Of a DNA stretch of 64,000 nucleotides, positions 15,929-25,436 are shown piece by piece. The notes under the pieces were generated by a model. That model was not told the origin of the DNA. It made no database searches and saw only the letters and a list, made by a program, of their open reading frames with translations. Position 1 is the first letter of the stretch; each line of letters begins with the position of its first letter. The stretch is from UBA1672 sp051967755. Its GTDB lineage: Bacteria; Pseudomonadota; Alphaproteobacteria; Micavibrionales; Micavibrionaceae. The stretch is taken from contig JBQDYD010000003.1 of NCBI GenBank assembly GCA_051967755.1, positions 248,001 through 312,000 on the forward strand, in the 5' to 3' direction. The translations under genes and the position numbers were made by a program.

Positions 15929-17743
15929 ATGTCCAGAATAGTTACTGATTGCTCGCTTAAAAAAGCACGTTGGGTGCTTCCTGATCCTTCACTTGATGAG
16001 ATCGCGTTAATTAAACAACGCCACGATGTCCCTGAGATCGTGGCGCGTTTGTTGGTTCAGCGCGGCGTCCCGTTTGATCAGGTTGATCGTTTCCTTAATC
16101 CGACTTTGAAAAATGACTTTCCTGACCCGTTTTCGCTTAAGGGGATGGGAGATATGGCAGAAGATGTCGCCATAGCGATTGAGGAAAAGAAAAACTTCGC
16201 GATTTTTGGTGATTTTGATGTTGATGGCGCAACGTCTTCGGCAATTCTGGCGCGGTTTTTAAAAGGCGTCGGCATAGAGGCACCAATCTATATTCCTGAA
16301 CGCCTTAGTGAGGGGTATGGGCCCAATATCGGTGCATTGCAGAGTCTTAAGGATGGCGGCGCGGATGTTATTATGATGCTTGATTGCGGCACAACGGCGT
16401 TTGATGTCGTAAAGGCAGGCAGTGATATGGGCCTGAGGATCATTATCCTTGATCATCATGAGGCCGAAGATAAACTTCCTGAATGCTGGCATGTCGTAAA
16501 CCCGAAACGCAAAGACGATTCATCTGATTTGGATATGTTGGCCGCGGTTGGGGTGACGTTCCTTTCATGCGTGGCGATTAACAATCGTTTGCGTGATCGC
16601 GGGTTCTATAAACAAAACGGAATTTCTGAACCTGATTTGCGTTCCATGCTCGATATTTTGGCGCTTGGCACTGTTTGTGACATGGTGCCGCTGACGTCTG
16701 CCAATCGTTTGTTTGTTAGGTCAGGATTCGCCTTACCATCGCAGTCAATGAACCTTGGCATGCGTAGTTTGATGGATGTCGCGGGGATCAGCGCACCGAT
16801 CAGCACATATGATTGCGGATTTGTTTTGGGGCCGCGCATTAACGCAGGAAGCCGTGTGCATAAGGCGGATTTAGGGGCGCAACTCCTGACGAGTGAAGAT
16901 CCCGAGGAATGCAAAAACATCGCATGGACCCTTAATGATTGTAATGACAAGCGTAAAGCCATCCAAAAATCAATGGAAGAGCAAGCCATTGCCATGGTGG
17001 AGGCGCAAAATATGCAAGATGACCCGATCATCGTGGTTGCGCATGAGGACTGGCATGCAGGCCTAAGTGGTTTGGTCGCGGGTCAGATTAAGGAAAAATA
17101 CCAAAAGCCGGCCTGTGTTGTGACCTATGCGCATGATTTATCCGGTAAGAAGGAAGGGCGCGGCTCCGGGCGCTCTATACCCGGTATTCATATCGCGCAG
17201 AGCTTTATTGATGCCCGTAATGAAGGATTGCTTGAAAAGGGCGGTGGGCATGCTATGGCGGGCGGTTTTACTGTTGATCCTGATAAGGTGGAGGAGCTCC
17301 GCACGTTTCTATGTACCCATATATCCAAGCAAATGGAGAACACGGACGTGAATGTGGAAACCGAAATTGACGCGGTTTTGACTACACAGGGCGTTACGGT
17401 TGATTTGATTGAGATGCTTCAAACCCAAGTCGGCCCGTTTGGTCAGGAATATCCCGAGCCTGTGTTTATGTTGGAAAATGTTCGTATTCATAAGGCCGAT
17501 ATACTGGGGACAAATCATGTGCGGGTCATGATGAGTGATTGGGAAGGCGGTTCACGCATCAAGGGCATGGCGTTTCGAAGCGCAGACACACCATTAGGAG
17601 ATGCTTTGCTGAGTGGTAGTGCGCGTGCCCTTAATGTGATCGGGCATCTTAAAATCAACGAATGGCAGGGGCGCAAAAGTGCAGAAATGCACATTACAGA
17701 TGTTTCAGAAGCCCAAGAACAGATTCGCGCAGTGGCTCTTTAG
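15929..17743 (+). CDS. recJ: Single-stranded-DNA-specific 5'-3' exonuclease RecJ
   Basis: RecJ degrades single-stranded DNA 5' to 3' in recombination and mismatch repair. The 604-aa protein shows the DHH phosphoesterase motifs: GDFDVDGATSSA, MLDCGTTAFD, the signature ILDHHEAED, and the DHHA1 motif GGGHAMAGGFTV. The C-terminal OB fold runs from about residue 460. It follows glpX by 39 nt. Confidence 0.95.
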   Translation: MSRIVTDCSLKKARWVLPDPSLDEIALIKQRHDVPEIVARLLVQRGVPFDQVDRFLNPTLKNDFPDPFSLKGMGDMAEDVAIAIEEKKNFAIFGDFDVDGATSSAILARFLKGVGIEAPIYIPERLSEGYGPNIGALQSLKDGGADVIMMLDCGTTAFDVVKAGSDMGLRIIILDHHEAEDKLPECWHVVNPKRKDDSSDLDMLAAVGVTFLSCVAINNRLRDRGFYKQNGISEPDLRSMLDILALGTVCDMVPLTSANRLFVRSGFALPSQSMNLGMRSLMDVAGISAPISTYDCGFVLGPRINAGSRVHKADLGAQLLTSEDPEECKNIAWTLNDCNDKRKAIQKSMEEQAIAMVEAQNMQDDPIIVVAHEDWHAGLSGLVAGQIKEKYQKPACVVTYAHDLSGKKEGRGSGRSIPGIHIAQSFIDARNEGLLEKGGGHAMAGGFTVDPDKVEELRTFLCTHISKQMENTDVNVETEIDAVLTTQGVTVDLIEMLQTQVGPFGQEYPEPVFMLENVRIHKADILGTNHVRVMMSDWEGGSRIKGMAFRSADTPLGDALLSGSARALNVIGHLKINEWQGRKSAEMHITDVSEAQEQIRAVAL

Positions 17744-17838
17744 GTGAAAAATCTAATATTATGATATAATATAACATAATTTCTTTGCATTGTATTGATA
17801 CGCTAGGTATAAACGATGCATCTTAAATGAGGTGTTAT

Positions 17839-18288
17839 ATGCAGATCAGACGTTTACAAAATGTTATGTCATATTTTGTGGTGCTTTCAGAAGTGAGCCA
17901 CGTCTTTTGCTGTGTTTTGCCGACAGTGTTCAGCCTTCTGACTGTTTTGGTCGGTATGGGCGTTCTGGGTGCGACGCCATTATGGATGGAAGGTGCACAT
18001 GACGTGATGCATGCTTGGGAAGTGCCGATCATTGTAACATCAGGTGTGATTGTGGCATTTGGTTGGGCTTTGCACCTGATCAGTAAGCGAATGGATTGTC
18101 ATGACACAGGGTGCGGTCACGGGCCATGTGATACGAAAAAGAAAAAGACATTAAACGTATTACGAATCGCAACGGTTTTATTCTTGGTGAATACGGTTAT
18201 ATATATTTCCGTGCATTTGCCGCAAGAGAATGCAAAAATTGCGGCCGTATCGCATGATGATCATCATGGCCATGATCACCATCACTAG
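17839..18288 (+). CDS. MerC-like integral membrane protein, His-rich tail
   Basis: A small membrane protein (149 aa from the chosen ATG) with about three hydrophobic segments. The first contains HVFCCVLPTVFSLL, which resembles the Cys-containing first helix of MerC-type mercury transporters. A loop holds MDCHDTGCGHGPCD, and the C-terminus is strongly His-rich (HDDHHGHDHHH). These suggest binding of a soft or transition metal, which is inference. The ATG at 17839 follows a GAGGTG site; an ATG at 17827 overlaps that site. It converges with hisI 6 nt away. Confidence 0.65.
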   Translation: MQIRRLQNVMSYFVVLSEVSHVFCCVLPTVFSLLTVLVGMGVLGATPLWMEGAHDVMHAWEVPIIVTSGVIVAFGWALHLISKRMDCHDTGCGHGPCDTKKKKTLNVLRIATVLFLVNTVIYISVHLPQENAKIAAVSHDDHHGHDHHH

Positions 18289-18294
18289 GCATGT

Positions 18295-18711
18295 TTATTT
18301 ATAAACATCCTTAGGGTCAAAGCATTTCTCATCATCAATCAGTTTCATGTCTTCTTTCACTTTAGAGTTAACCTCTATCTGTCTGTAAAAGCATGACTTT
18401 CTTCCTGTGTGGCAGGCGCCCGGTTTTGATTTTACCTTGATCCATATGCAGTCTTGATCGCAATCTGTGCGCATTTCCGTAACGTATTGGATTTGCCCGC
18501 TGGTTGCCCCTTTGTGCCAGAGAGAGGCGCGGCTGCGTGACCAATAATGCGCCTCACCCGTTTCGATAGTCTTTTGGATGGATTCGGCGTTCATATAGGC
18601 AACCATTAAGACATCTGCGCTGTCTGCACAGGTGGTCACACACGGGATGAGACCCTTATCGTCAAATTGCGGGGCGAAGGTAAGTGTTTCTTCCAGCTCT
18701 TTTTTTTTCAT
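18295..18711 (-). CDS. hisI: Phosphoribosyl-AMP cyclohydrolase
   Basis: The third step of histidine synthesis: ring opening of phosphoribosyl-AMP. The 138-aa protein is monofunctional, without the HisE domain. Motifs are VAYMNAESI, GEAHYWSRSRASLWHKG, the metal-binding DCDQDC, and the zinc Cys in GACHTGRKSCFYR. It lies 11 nt after gshB on the same strand, so the two are probably co-transcribed although their pathways are unrelated. Confidence 0.95.
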   Translation of the reverse strand: MKKKELEETLTFAPQFDDKGLIPCVTTCADSADVLMVAYMNAESIQKTIETGEAHYWSRSRASLWHKGATSGQIQYVTEMRTDCDQDCIWIKVKSKPGACHTGRKSCFYRQIEVNSKVKEDMKLIDDEKCFDPKDVYK

Positions 18712-18722
18712 GTCTATAATCT

Positions 18723-19679
18723 TTACTTTAACTTGCGTTCAAATGCGTCCCATAAATCACTTTCAAGGCATACACCATCCAGTTGATTTATTTGCTGTAA
18801 GCCAGTTGGTGAGGTCACGTTAATTTCTGTGATGTAATCGCCGATAATATCAATACCCGTAAAGACCAGATTTTGTTCCTTAAGAAGAGGTTTCAGAGCT
18901 TCGCAAATTTCAATTTCACGCGCTGTCAGGGTGGATTTCACACCTGTACCGCCCGCATCGAAATTTGCGCGCGCTTCGCCTTTTGCAGGTACGCGCAAAA
19001 CCGCGCCGGCAACTTCGCCATCAATCAGAATAATGCGTTTATCGCCTTCGGTTGCCTCAGGGATATAGCGCTGTGCGATGATGGGTTCGTTATAAAATTT
19101 ATCAAACATCTCAAGCAAGGCATTGATATTAAGGTTGTTTTCATCGACCAAGTAAATCTGCTCCCCGCCATTACCGTATAGGGGTTTGAGGATGATCTTC
19201 TTATGTTTTTTCCAAAAGTCACGAATAGCCTCAGAATCTGAAGTAATCAGTGTTTCGGGAATATACTGAGGGAAATGTGTAACCAGCAGTTTTTCGGGGG
19301 CATTTCTAACCGATGACGGGTCATTCAGAACAAGCGTATGACCCTTTAGGTGGTCTAAAATATGGGTCGCCGTGATATAGTTCATATCAAATGGCGGGTC
19401 TTGGCGCATCAGAACGATGTCAATGTCTTCTTTTAAATCAATGACTTCCGGATCATTTGCTGAGAAATGGTTTCCGACTTCACGGCGCAGCTCAGTGACT
19501 TTGCGGGCTTTGGCTAATACCTTACCGTCTTCGAACCGTAAATCAGGCACGAGGTAGTAATATAGATCGTATCCGCGCTTTAAGGCTTCCAGTCCAATTA
19601 CAAATGTACTGTCTTTTTTGATATTAAAATTTTCGATGGCATCCATCTGAATGGCGACTTTTAAAGACATAAGACTCAC
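18723..19679 (-). CDS. gshB: Glutathione synthase
   Basis: GshB joins gamma-glutamylcysteine and glycine with ATP. The 318-aa length matches bacterial GshB. The ATP-grasp features are visible: LKPLYGNGGEQIYLV, IAQRYIPEATEGDKRIILIDGEV and ITEINVTSPTGLQQI. It is the first gene of a two-gene unit with hisI and is divergent from the helicase at 19752. Confidence 0.95.
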   Translation of the reverse strand: MSLMSLKVAIQMDAIENFNIKKDSTFVIGLEALKRGYDLYYYLVPDLRFEDGKVLAKARKVTELRREVGNHFSANDPEVIDLKEDIDIVLMRQDPPFDMNYITATHILDHLKGHTLVLNDPSSVRNAPEKLLVTHFPQYIPETLITSDSEAIRDFWKKHKKIILKPLYGNGGEQIYLVDENNLNINALLEMFDKFYNEPIIAQRYIPEATEGDKRIILIDGEVAGAVLRVPAKGEARANFDAGGTGVKSTLTAREIEICEALKPLLKEQNLVFTGIDIIGDYITEINVTSPTGLQQINQLDGVCLESDLWDAFERKLK

Positions 19680-19751
19680 TTTTGTTTGATTTTATTTGGT
19701 TTTTATAATAGCTCTAATCACGAAAGAAAATAAAAGAATGACTGATAGTAT

Positions 19752-21062
19752 ATGAAATTTGAAGAGTTGGGCCTGAGTGAGCCTATTTTAAAGGCAATTA
19801 AAGAGTGCGGATATGATTCTCCGACGCCGATTCAGGAAAAGGCGATTCCAAATATCTTAATGGCGCGTGATGTCGTCGGGTTGGCGCAAACCGGAACGGG
19901 TAAAACCGCAGGCTTTACCTTGCCTATGATTGAGATATTGCACGGTGGGCGCGCAAAGGCACGTATGCCAAGGTCCCTTATCTTGTCACCAACGCGTGAA
20001 CTGGCTGCGCAAATTGCGGATAATTTCGATTTGTACGGGAAACACTGTAATTTGAGCAAGGCTTTGCTTATCGGTGGGTCATCAATGGAAGACCAGATCC
20101 GTATCTTAGAGCGCGGCGTTGATGTGCTGATTGCGACGCCGGGGCGTTTGATTGATTTGTTTGAGCGTGGAAATATCCTGCTTACTGATATTAAGGTTCT
20201 CGTGATCGACGAAGCGGATCGCATGCTTGATATGGGTTTTATTCCGGATATTGAAAAGATTTGCTCGCTCTTGCCGCCAATGCGCCAGACCTTGCTATTT
20301 TCTGCGACGATGCCGCCGGAAATTAAAAACCTGACGAAGAAGTTTTTAAGCAACCCGCGTGAGGTTGCCGTTGCCCCGCCTGCATCTGCGGCCGAAACGG
20401 TTGATCAGTTCCGTGTCGAGGTTTCTCCGCGTGCCAAAAATGCTGTGCTGGAAAAGCTGATAAAGCAAGAAGACGTCAAGAATGCTTTTATCTTTTGCAA
20501 CCGAAAGCGCGATGTCGATTCCCTAACCAAGTGGTTCAAGAATAAGGGGTATAAGGCCGAAGCCATGCATGGCGATCTGGCACAGTCGCACCGCTCTGAA
20601 ACGCTGGAGAAGTTTAAAAACGGTGACATTAACCTGTTAATCTGTAGTGATGTCGCAGGGCGCGGTATTGACGTGGATAGTGTATCGCACGTCTTTAACT
20701 ATGATGTGCCTGTGAATCCTGATGATTATGTGCACCGTATTGGCCGTACAGGGCGCGCGGGGCAAAGCGGTCGCGCGTGGATGTTTGTTACGAAATACGA
20801 TGACAAGCAGCTCTCTGCTGTTGAAAAACGTATTGGCAAGCCGATTGAGGTTGTAGAGGTGGATGCAGGTGCGGCACGCAAAGATGATGATCGCCGTAAA
20901 AACAAAACATCCGATGCAAGCTCGCGAAAATCTAACTCCGGTAACGCGCAGCGTTCTGATCGTAAGGCGGATAATAAGAAGCGCGGTAAGCCTTCTAAAG
21001 ATAATAATGTAGACGATGTTAGTGGTTTCGGTGATGAAATCCCTGCATTTTTTAATAATTAA
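19752..21062 (+). CDS. DEAD-box RNA helicase, RhlE-like
   Basis: A 436-aa ATP-dependent RNA helicase. All core motifs are present: Q motif PTPIQEKAIP, Walker A AQTGTGKT, PTRELAAQI, DEAD in VIDEADRMLDMGF, SAT, and HRIGRTGRAG. The core ends near residue 370, followed by a roughly 65-residue charged, disordered tail rich in Lys, Arg, Asp and Ser, common in RhlE proteins and likely RNA-binding. A role in ribosome assembly or RNA decay is inferred from family. Confidence 0.92.
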   Translation: MKFEELGLSEPILKAIKECGYDSPTPIQEKAIPNILMARDVVGLAQTGTGKTAGFTLPMIEILHGGRAKARMPRSLILSPTRELAAQIADNFDLYGKHCNLSKALLIGGSSMEDQIRILERGVDVLIATPGRLIDLFERGNILLTDIKVLVIDEADRMLDMGFIPDIEKICSLLPPMRQTLLFSATMPPEIKNLTKKFLSNPREVAVAPPASAAETVDQFRVEVSPRAKNAVLEKLIKQEDVKNAFIFCNRKRDVDSLTKWFKNKGYKAEAMHGDLAQSHRSETLEKFKNGDINLLICSDVAGRGIDVDSVSHVFNYDVPVNPDDYVHRIGRTGRAGQSGRAWMFVTKYDDKQLSAVEKRIGKPIEVVEVDAGAARKDDDRRKNKTSDASSRKSNSGNAQRSDRKADNKKRGKPSKDNNVDDVSGFGDEIPAFFNN

Positions 21063-21175
21063 AACTTAGTGAGTATAACCTTATTGTTCTCTGTGGTGAT
21101 CTATTGACTTTGATGGGGGAAAACCCAAGAATGTAAAAGTCCGAGTTCTTTAGACACCTCATCTATTGTGTTCCT

Positions 21176-23434
21176 ATGCTAAAAATCAAAATTACCAGTA
21201 CTGTCTTTGTTTGTAGCAGCCTTATTGCTGTTGCTGCGTTTGTTTGGCCTTTTCAGGTCGCTTATTCCCAAGATGATGACGTAATAGAGGTATCTAATTC
21301 CCCTGTTGATTTACAGGCCGATAGTTTGGTTCACAACAAAGACGGCCAAAGTGTTACAGCCGCAGGCGATGTTGTGTTAAAGCAAGACGGAAAAACGGTA
21401 AATGCGGATGAAATCGTTTACTTTTTGCAAGATGATAAAGTCGTTGCGACCGGAAATGTTGTGTTTACGGATGTTACAGGTGACAAGCATTATGCCGACT
21501 ATTTTGAGTTTAATGATGCGTTGAAAAACGGCTTCGTCGAAGGGCTTAAGACGGTTCTTGTGGATGGCTCTCGCTTCATGGCGTCAAATGGACGTCAGGT
21601 AGAAGGCAAAAGGGTTGTGATGAAAGATGCTCATTATACACCATGTGAAGTATGTGAGACTGATCGTAATGGAGAGCCGCTTTGGCAAATTAGAGCCTCT
21701 GAAGTTGAGCACGATAAAGAAAGCAAGACTGTTAGCTATCGCAATGCTCGCTTTGAAATGGAAGGTGTGCCGGTTGCGTATTTGCCGTACTTTTCTCATC
21801 CTGACGGGTCAGTAAAGCGTAAGAGCGGTTTTCTGACACCAAGCGCCGGTTACAAGAGTGATGTAGGTGGCTTTATTGAGAATAAGTATTATTGGGATAT
21901 AGCCCCTGAAAAAGATCTGACCGTTGGTATGAGGATGATGTCGCGTGAAACACCATTGGCAACGGCACAATGGAGACAACGTTGGACGGATGCCTCTTTG
22001 ATAGCAGAGGGGAGCTTTACCTACTCTGAGCGCACTGATAATGAAGCAGGGGTTGAGTTTAAGCGTGATCGCGAATGGCGCGGAAATCTTCGTGCTGAAG
22101 GGTTATGGGACATCAACAATAAATGGCGCAGTGGTATAAAAATTGATGTGGCATCAGATGATCAGTATCTAAGACAATATGATTTTGATGAAGATACGGA
22201 TGATGTTCTTGATAATGAAATTTATTTAGAACGCTTTTCCGGGCGAAATTATGCGGTCGGTCGTTTTCTGGCTTTTCAGGATGTCAGGCTTGATGAAGAA
22301 GGGGATACGAACGAAGACCAGCCCAATGTATTACCTGAAATCGAGGCGAGCTTTATAGGTGAGCCTGATAGTATTCCCCTTATTGGCGGGCGCTGGGATG
22401 CTGATGTGTCTGTATTAGGCTTGGTCAGGGATAATAATGGGCAGGACGTTAACCGCTTGCATACAGGGCTGGGTTGGAAAAAACGCTTGGTTTCTGACTT
22501 TGGTTTGGTTACTGAGCTCGATGCAAATGCTCAGGCAAGTTACTATGATATTCATGACAGGCTTGGCGCACAAAACGATTCCTCTGTTAAGCCAAACACA
22601 TCAGAGTTTCGTGGTTTTGCGTCATTTAATGCGGAAACAAGTTATCCTTTGGCAAAGTCCTTTGGCACAACCCAAATGGTTATTGAGCCTGTGACATCTG
22701 TAACGCTTGCGCCGGATATTGATGCCGATGATGTGCCTAACGAAGATAGTCAGGATGTGCAAATTGACGCATTGAGCCTGTTCAACAACAGCAGGTTTCC
22801 CGGTGTTGATGGTATAGAAGATCAATCACGTGTTACATATGGTTTGCGCTCTGGTCTTTATACTGCTGATGGCAGTTATGGTGATGTGTTCATCGGGCAG
22901 AGTTATAACTTTGATAATGATGAGAACCCCTTTGATCGCGGATCAGGTTTGGATGATCAAAGTTCTGATGTTGTTGGTGAAGTGCGCGGTAATTATAAGG
23001 GCGACTATGCACTGGATTACAGGTTTCAGCTTGATAATGACAGCTTGTCATCGCAGCGTCATGAGGTGGATGCATCCGCAAAATTATTTAATGTGAATTT
23101 ATCTTCGCGTTATCTTTTCGCCAAGGCGATTGAAAATGGTGAGGATAATGAAACCAGAGAACAGATTTTGAATTCAGCCACATATTACATCAATGATAAA
23201 TGGCGCCTTTATGGGGCTGCACGGCATGATTTAGGGGATGAGCCCGGTCTTCGTGAAGCCAATCTTGGTATTAACTATTTGGGGCAATGTATTTCATGGT
23301 CTGTGGTCGGAACCAGAACCTTAACGGATGATGCTTCGGGTGACAGTGGTACTGAAATATTCCTTAGAATTGGATTTAAGAATTTGGGCGAATTCAATGC
23401 TTCAGGTGTTCAATTTGGTGGAAGTGGCGAATAA
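21176..23434 (+). CDS. lptD: LPS-assembly protein LptD
   Basis: LptD is the outer-membrane barrel that inserts lipopolysaccharide with LptE. The 752-aa protein has a signal peptide (to about residue 31), an OstA/LptA jellyroll at about 45-150 (AAGDVVLKQDGKTVNADEIVY) and a large beta barrel. The mature protein shows Cys157 and Cys160 (PCEVC) and Cys705 (GQCISW), one fewer than the four that make two disulfides in E. coli. Here lptD is isolated: surA, pdxA and ksgA, its frequent neighbours, are not in the window. Confidence 0.93.
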   Translation: MLKIKITSTVFVCSSLIAVAAFVWPFQVAYSQDDDVIEVSNSPVDLQADSLVHNKDGQSVTAAGDVVLKQDGKTVNADEIVYFLQDDKVVATGNVVFTDVTGDKHYADYFEFNDALKNGFVEGLKTVLVDGSRFMASNGRQVEGKRVVMKDAHYTPCEVCETDRNGEPLWQIRASEVEHDKESKTVSYRNARFEMEGVPVAYLPYFSHPDGSVKRKSGFLTPSAGYKSDVGGFIENKYYWDIAPEKDLTVGMRMMSRETPLATAQWRQRWTDASLIAEGSFTYSERTDNEAGVEFKRDREWRGNLRAEGLWDINNKWRSGIKIDVASDDQYLRQYDFDEDTDDVLDNEIYLERFSGRNYAVGRFLAFQDVRLDEEGDTNEDQPNVLPEIEASFIGEPDSIPLIGGRWDADVSVLGLVRDNNGQDVNRLHTGLGWKKRLVSDFGLVTELDANAQASYYDIHDRLGAQNDSSVKPNTSEFRGFASFNAETSYPLAKSFGTTQMVIEPVTSVTLAPDIDADDVPNEDSQDVQIDALSLFNNSRFPGVDGIEDQSRVTYGLRSGLYTADGSYGDVFIGQSYNFDNDENPFDRGSGLDDQSSDVVGEVRGNYKGDYALDYRFQLDNDSLSSQRHEVDASAKLFNVNLSSRYLFAKAIENGEDNETREQILNSATYYINDKWRLYGAARHDLGDEPGLREANLGINYLGQCISWSVVGTRTLTDDASGDSGTEIFLRIGFKNLGEFNASGVQFGGSGE

Positions 23435-23522
23435 GTTGTCAGCCAACTGTTTTTCTTCATAGCAATATATAGTATAATTTCTCCTTCGATGTTGCAGAGC
23501 AAATAACTTAAAGGAACAGTTT

Positions 23523-25421
23523 TTGGGTTTCGTTATAGATCCTGTATTCCATATGTGGTTTATGCTTTTCCTTACCGCGGGCGCTGTCTATGCGTTTGTG
23601 AGGGAAAAGGTGCCTCTTGAGGTGACGAGCGTCATATTAATGACTGTTCTGCTTTTGTATGGGCAAATCTTTTCTATTACAGATGATAATGAAAAGAACC
23701 TTCTGGATCCTGAGGCTATCTTATCAGGCTTTGCGAATCCGTCTCTTATTGCCGTTTTGGCGTTGCTCGTCATGGGGCAGGGGCTTATTCATACAGATTC
23801 CTTACGATTTTTGACGAACTTTTTGGTCTTTAAGCGTAAGGCTTTTGCATGGATATCTGTGATACTGATTTTGATCTTTGTGATGTTCTTCAGTGCGTTT
23901 ATGAATAATACGCCTCTTGTGATTATTGCAATTCCCATCATTCAATCCTTACTACATAGTGCCCACGCCCCTGCAAGCCGTATCATGATGCCGTTAAGCT
24001 TTGTCGCGATTTTGGGAGGAATGACGACATTGGTCGGTTCCTCAACCAACCTGTTGGTATCAAGTACGATGGTGGAGTTGGGGCAAGAACCTTTGGGGTT
24101 TTTTGATTTTGCAATACCGGGGGCGATGCTTGCTGGTGTCGGGTTCCTCTATGTTTTGTTGGTGTTGCCTTGGACATTGCCAAATCGAGCCTCGATTAAA
24201 GAGGAACTGGTTGGTGATGATACAGAATATGTCGCCGAACTTGATATCGCAGAAGATAGCATTTTGATCGGTGAGAAAGCGGTTGATGGTAAGTTCCCGT
24301 CATTACGTAATATGAATGTAAAGCTTATTCAGCGTGGTGGTCATTTGATTTTGCCGCCGTTTTCAGGCCATGCGATTCATAGTGGTGATATATTGATTGT
24401 TGCTGCGCCTGCGCGTGCCTTGGGTGATCTATTGTCTAAATACCCTGGCTTTTTGCTGTCTGAAGAGGAGGAAAAGGTCATTAAAGGGACGTCTGATGGT
24501 GAGGAGGGCGATGATGATTTATCCTCTCTGGAGAAGGCGGAAACACGTGTGCTCGCAAAAATTATGATTACGCCTGCGTCTCGTATGGTTGATATGTCGA
24601 TCGATCACGTCAGTTTCCACAAGCGTTTTGGTGTAATCGTGCTGGGTATTCAACGTCGTGCACGTGTTGTTAGGCGCAGGCTGGGGCGCATTCGACTTGA
24701 GGCAGGGGATGTTCTGCTTGTTGCGGGAAAGAACAGCAGAATTAAAAATCTACGTCGTAATCCTGACTTTATCGTATTGTCAGGGTCCCGCCGTGACTTG
24801 CCTGTGCCGGGGAAAGCCCCTATTGCGATGGCGATTTTTCTTGCGACGATCGGTTCGGCGGCGCTCGGCCTGCTTACAATACCGGCTGCGTCATTCGCCG
24901 GTGCTGTGTCTATGATATGGACAGGGTGTTTGAATATTCGTCAGGCGACACGTGCGATTGATCGCAAAATTTTCCTCTTGGTTGGCTCTATGCTTGCGCT
25001 GGGAACTGCGTTGCAAGTCACTGGGGGCGCGGACTTTATCGCGAAATTGATTTTGGCTGCTCCGTTTGCGCATTCTCCGCTTCTTGTTGCTGGGTTGTTG
25101 TTTATTATCGTTGCGATAACGACAAATATTTTGACTAATAATGCTTGTGCGATTTTATTCACGCCTATCGCCCTGAACATAGCCAGCAATCTGCAGGTGT
25201 GGGCGGATGTAAATTATGATTTAACGTTTGTATTTGCCGTCACGGTTGTATTTGCAGCGAATTGCTCTTTCGCTTCGCCGATCGGTTATCAAACAAACTT
25301 GCTAGTTATGGGGCCGGGGCAATATAAATTCCGTGATTTCATTAAGGCGGGTATGCCCCTTGTTGTTGTGCTTTGGATTACGTATATATTTATTGCTAAA
25401 TATTACTTTGGTTTAAACTAA
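23523..25421 (+). CDS. SLC13-family permease with two TrkA-C (RCK_C) domains
   Basis: A 632-aa membrane transporter of the CitM/DASS type. The N-terminal membrane half contains MNNTPLVIIAIPI and GSSTNLLVSSTM, the C-terminal half NILTNNACAILFTPIA and ASPIGYQTNLLVMGPG; these are the substrate and sodium clamp loops. Between them lie two soluble TrkA-C domains (about 220-310 and 340-430). Relatives move sulfate, dicarboxylates or other anions; the substrate cannot be told here. The start is a TTG with an AAGGA site 8 nt upstream, since no ATG precedes the first helix. Confidence 0.88.
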   Translation: MGFVIDPVFHMWFMLFLTAGAVYAFVREKVPLEVTSVILMTVLLLYGQIFSITDDNEKNLLDPEAILSGFANPSLIAVLALLVMGQGLIHTDSLRFLTNFLVFKRKAFAWISVILILIFVMFFSAFMNNTPLVIIAIPIIQSLLHSAHAPASRIMMPLSFVAILGGMTTLVGSSTNLLVSSTMVELGQEPLGFFDFAIPGAMLAGVGFLYVLLVLPWTLPNRASIKEELVGDDTEYVAELDIAEDSILIGEKAVDGKFPSLRNMNVKLIQRGGHLILPPFSGHAIHSGDILIVAAPARALGDLLSKYPGFLLSEEEEKVIKGTSDGEEGDDDLSSLEKAETRVLAKIMITPASRMVDMSIDHVSFHKRFGVIVLGIQRRARVVRRRLGRIRLEAGDVLLVAGKNSRIKNLRRNPDFIVLSGSRRDLPVPGKAPIAMAIFLATIGSAALGLLTIPAASFAGAVSMIWTGCLNIRQATRAIDRKIFLLVGSMLALGTALQVTGGADFIAKLILAAPFAHSPLLVAGLLFIIVAITTNILTNNACAILFTPIALNIASNLQVWADVNYDLTFVFAVTVVFAANCSFASPIGYQTNLLVMGPGQYKFRDFIKAGMPLVVVLWITYIFIAKYYFGLN

Positions 25422-25436
25422 CGGTTTTGTGTTGTT

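Noticed and set aside
18288..18312. Short hairpin between the MerC-like gene and hisI
   Set aside because: The ATGTTTA/TAAACAT palindrome falls within the hisI stop region and has no T run; too weak to call a terminator.
23514..23535. GGAAC and CGTT before the SLC13 gene
   Set aside because: The spacing is only 13 nt and the CGTT lies inside the coding region; AAGGAA here is the ribosome site.
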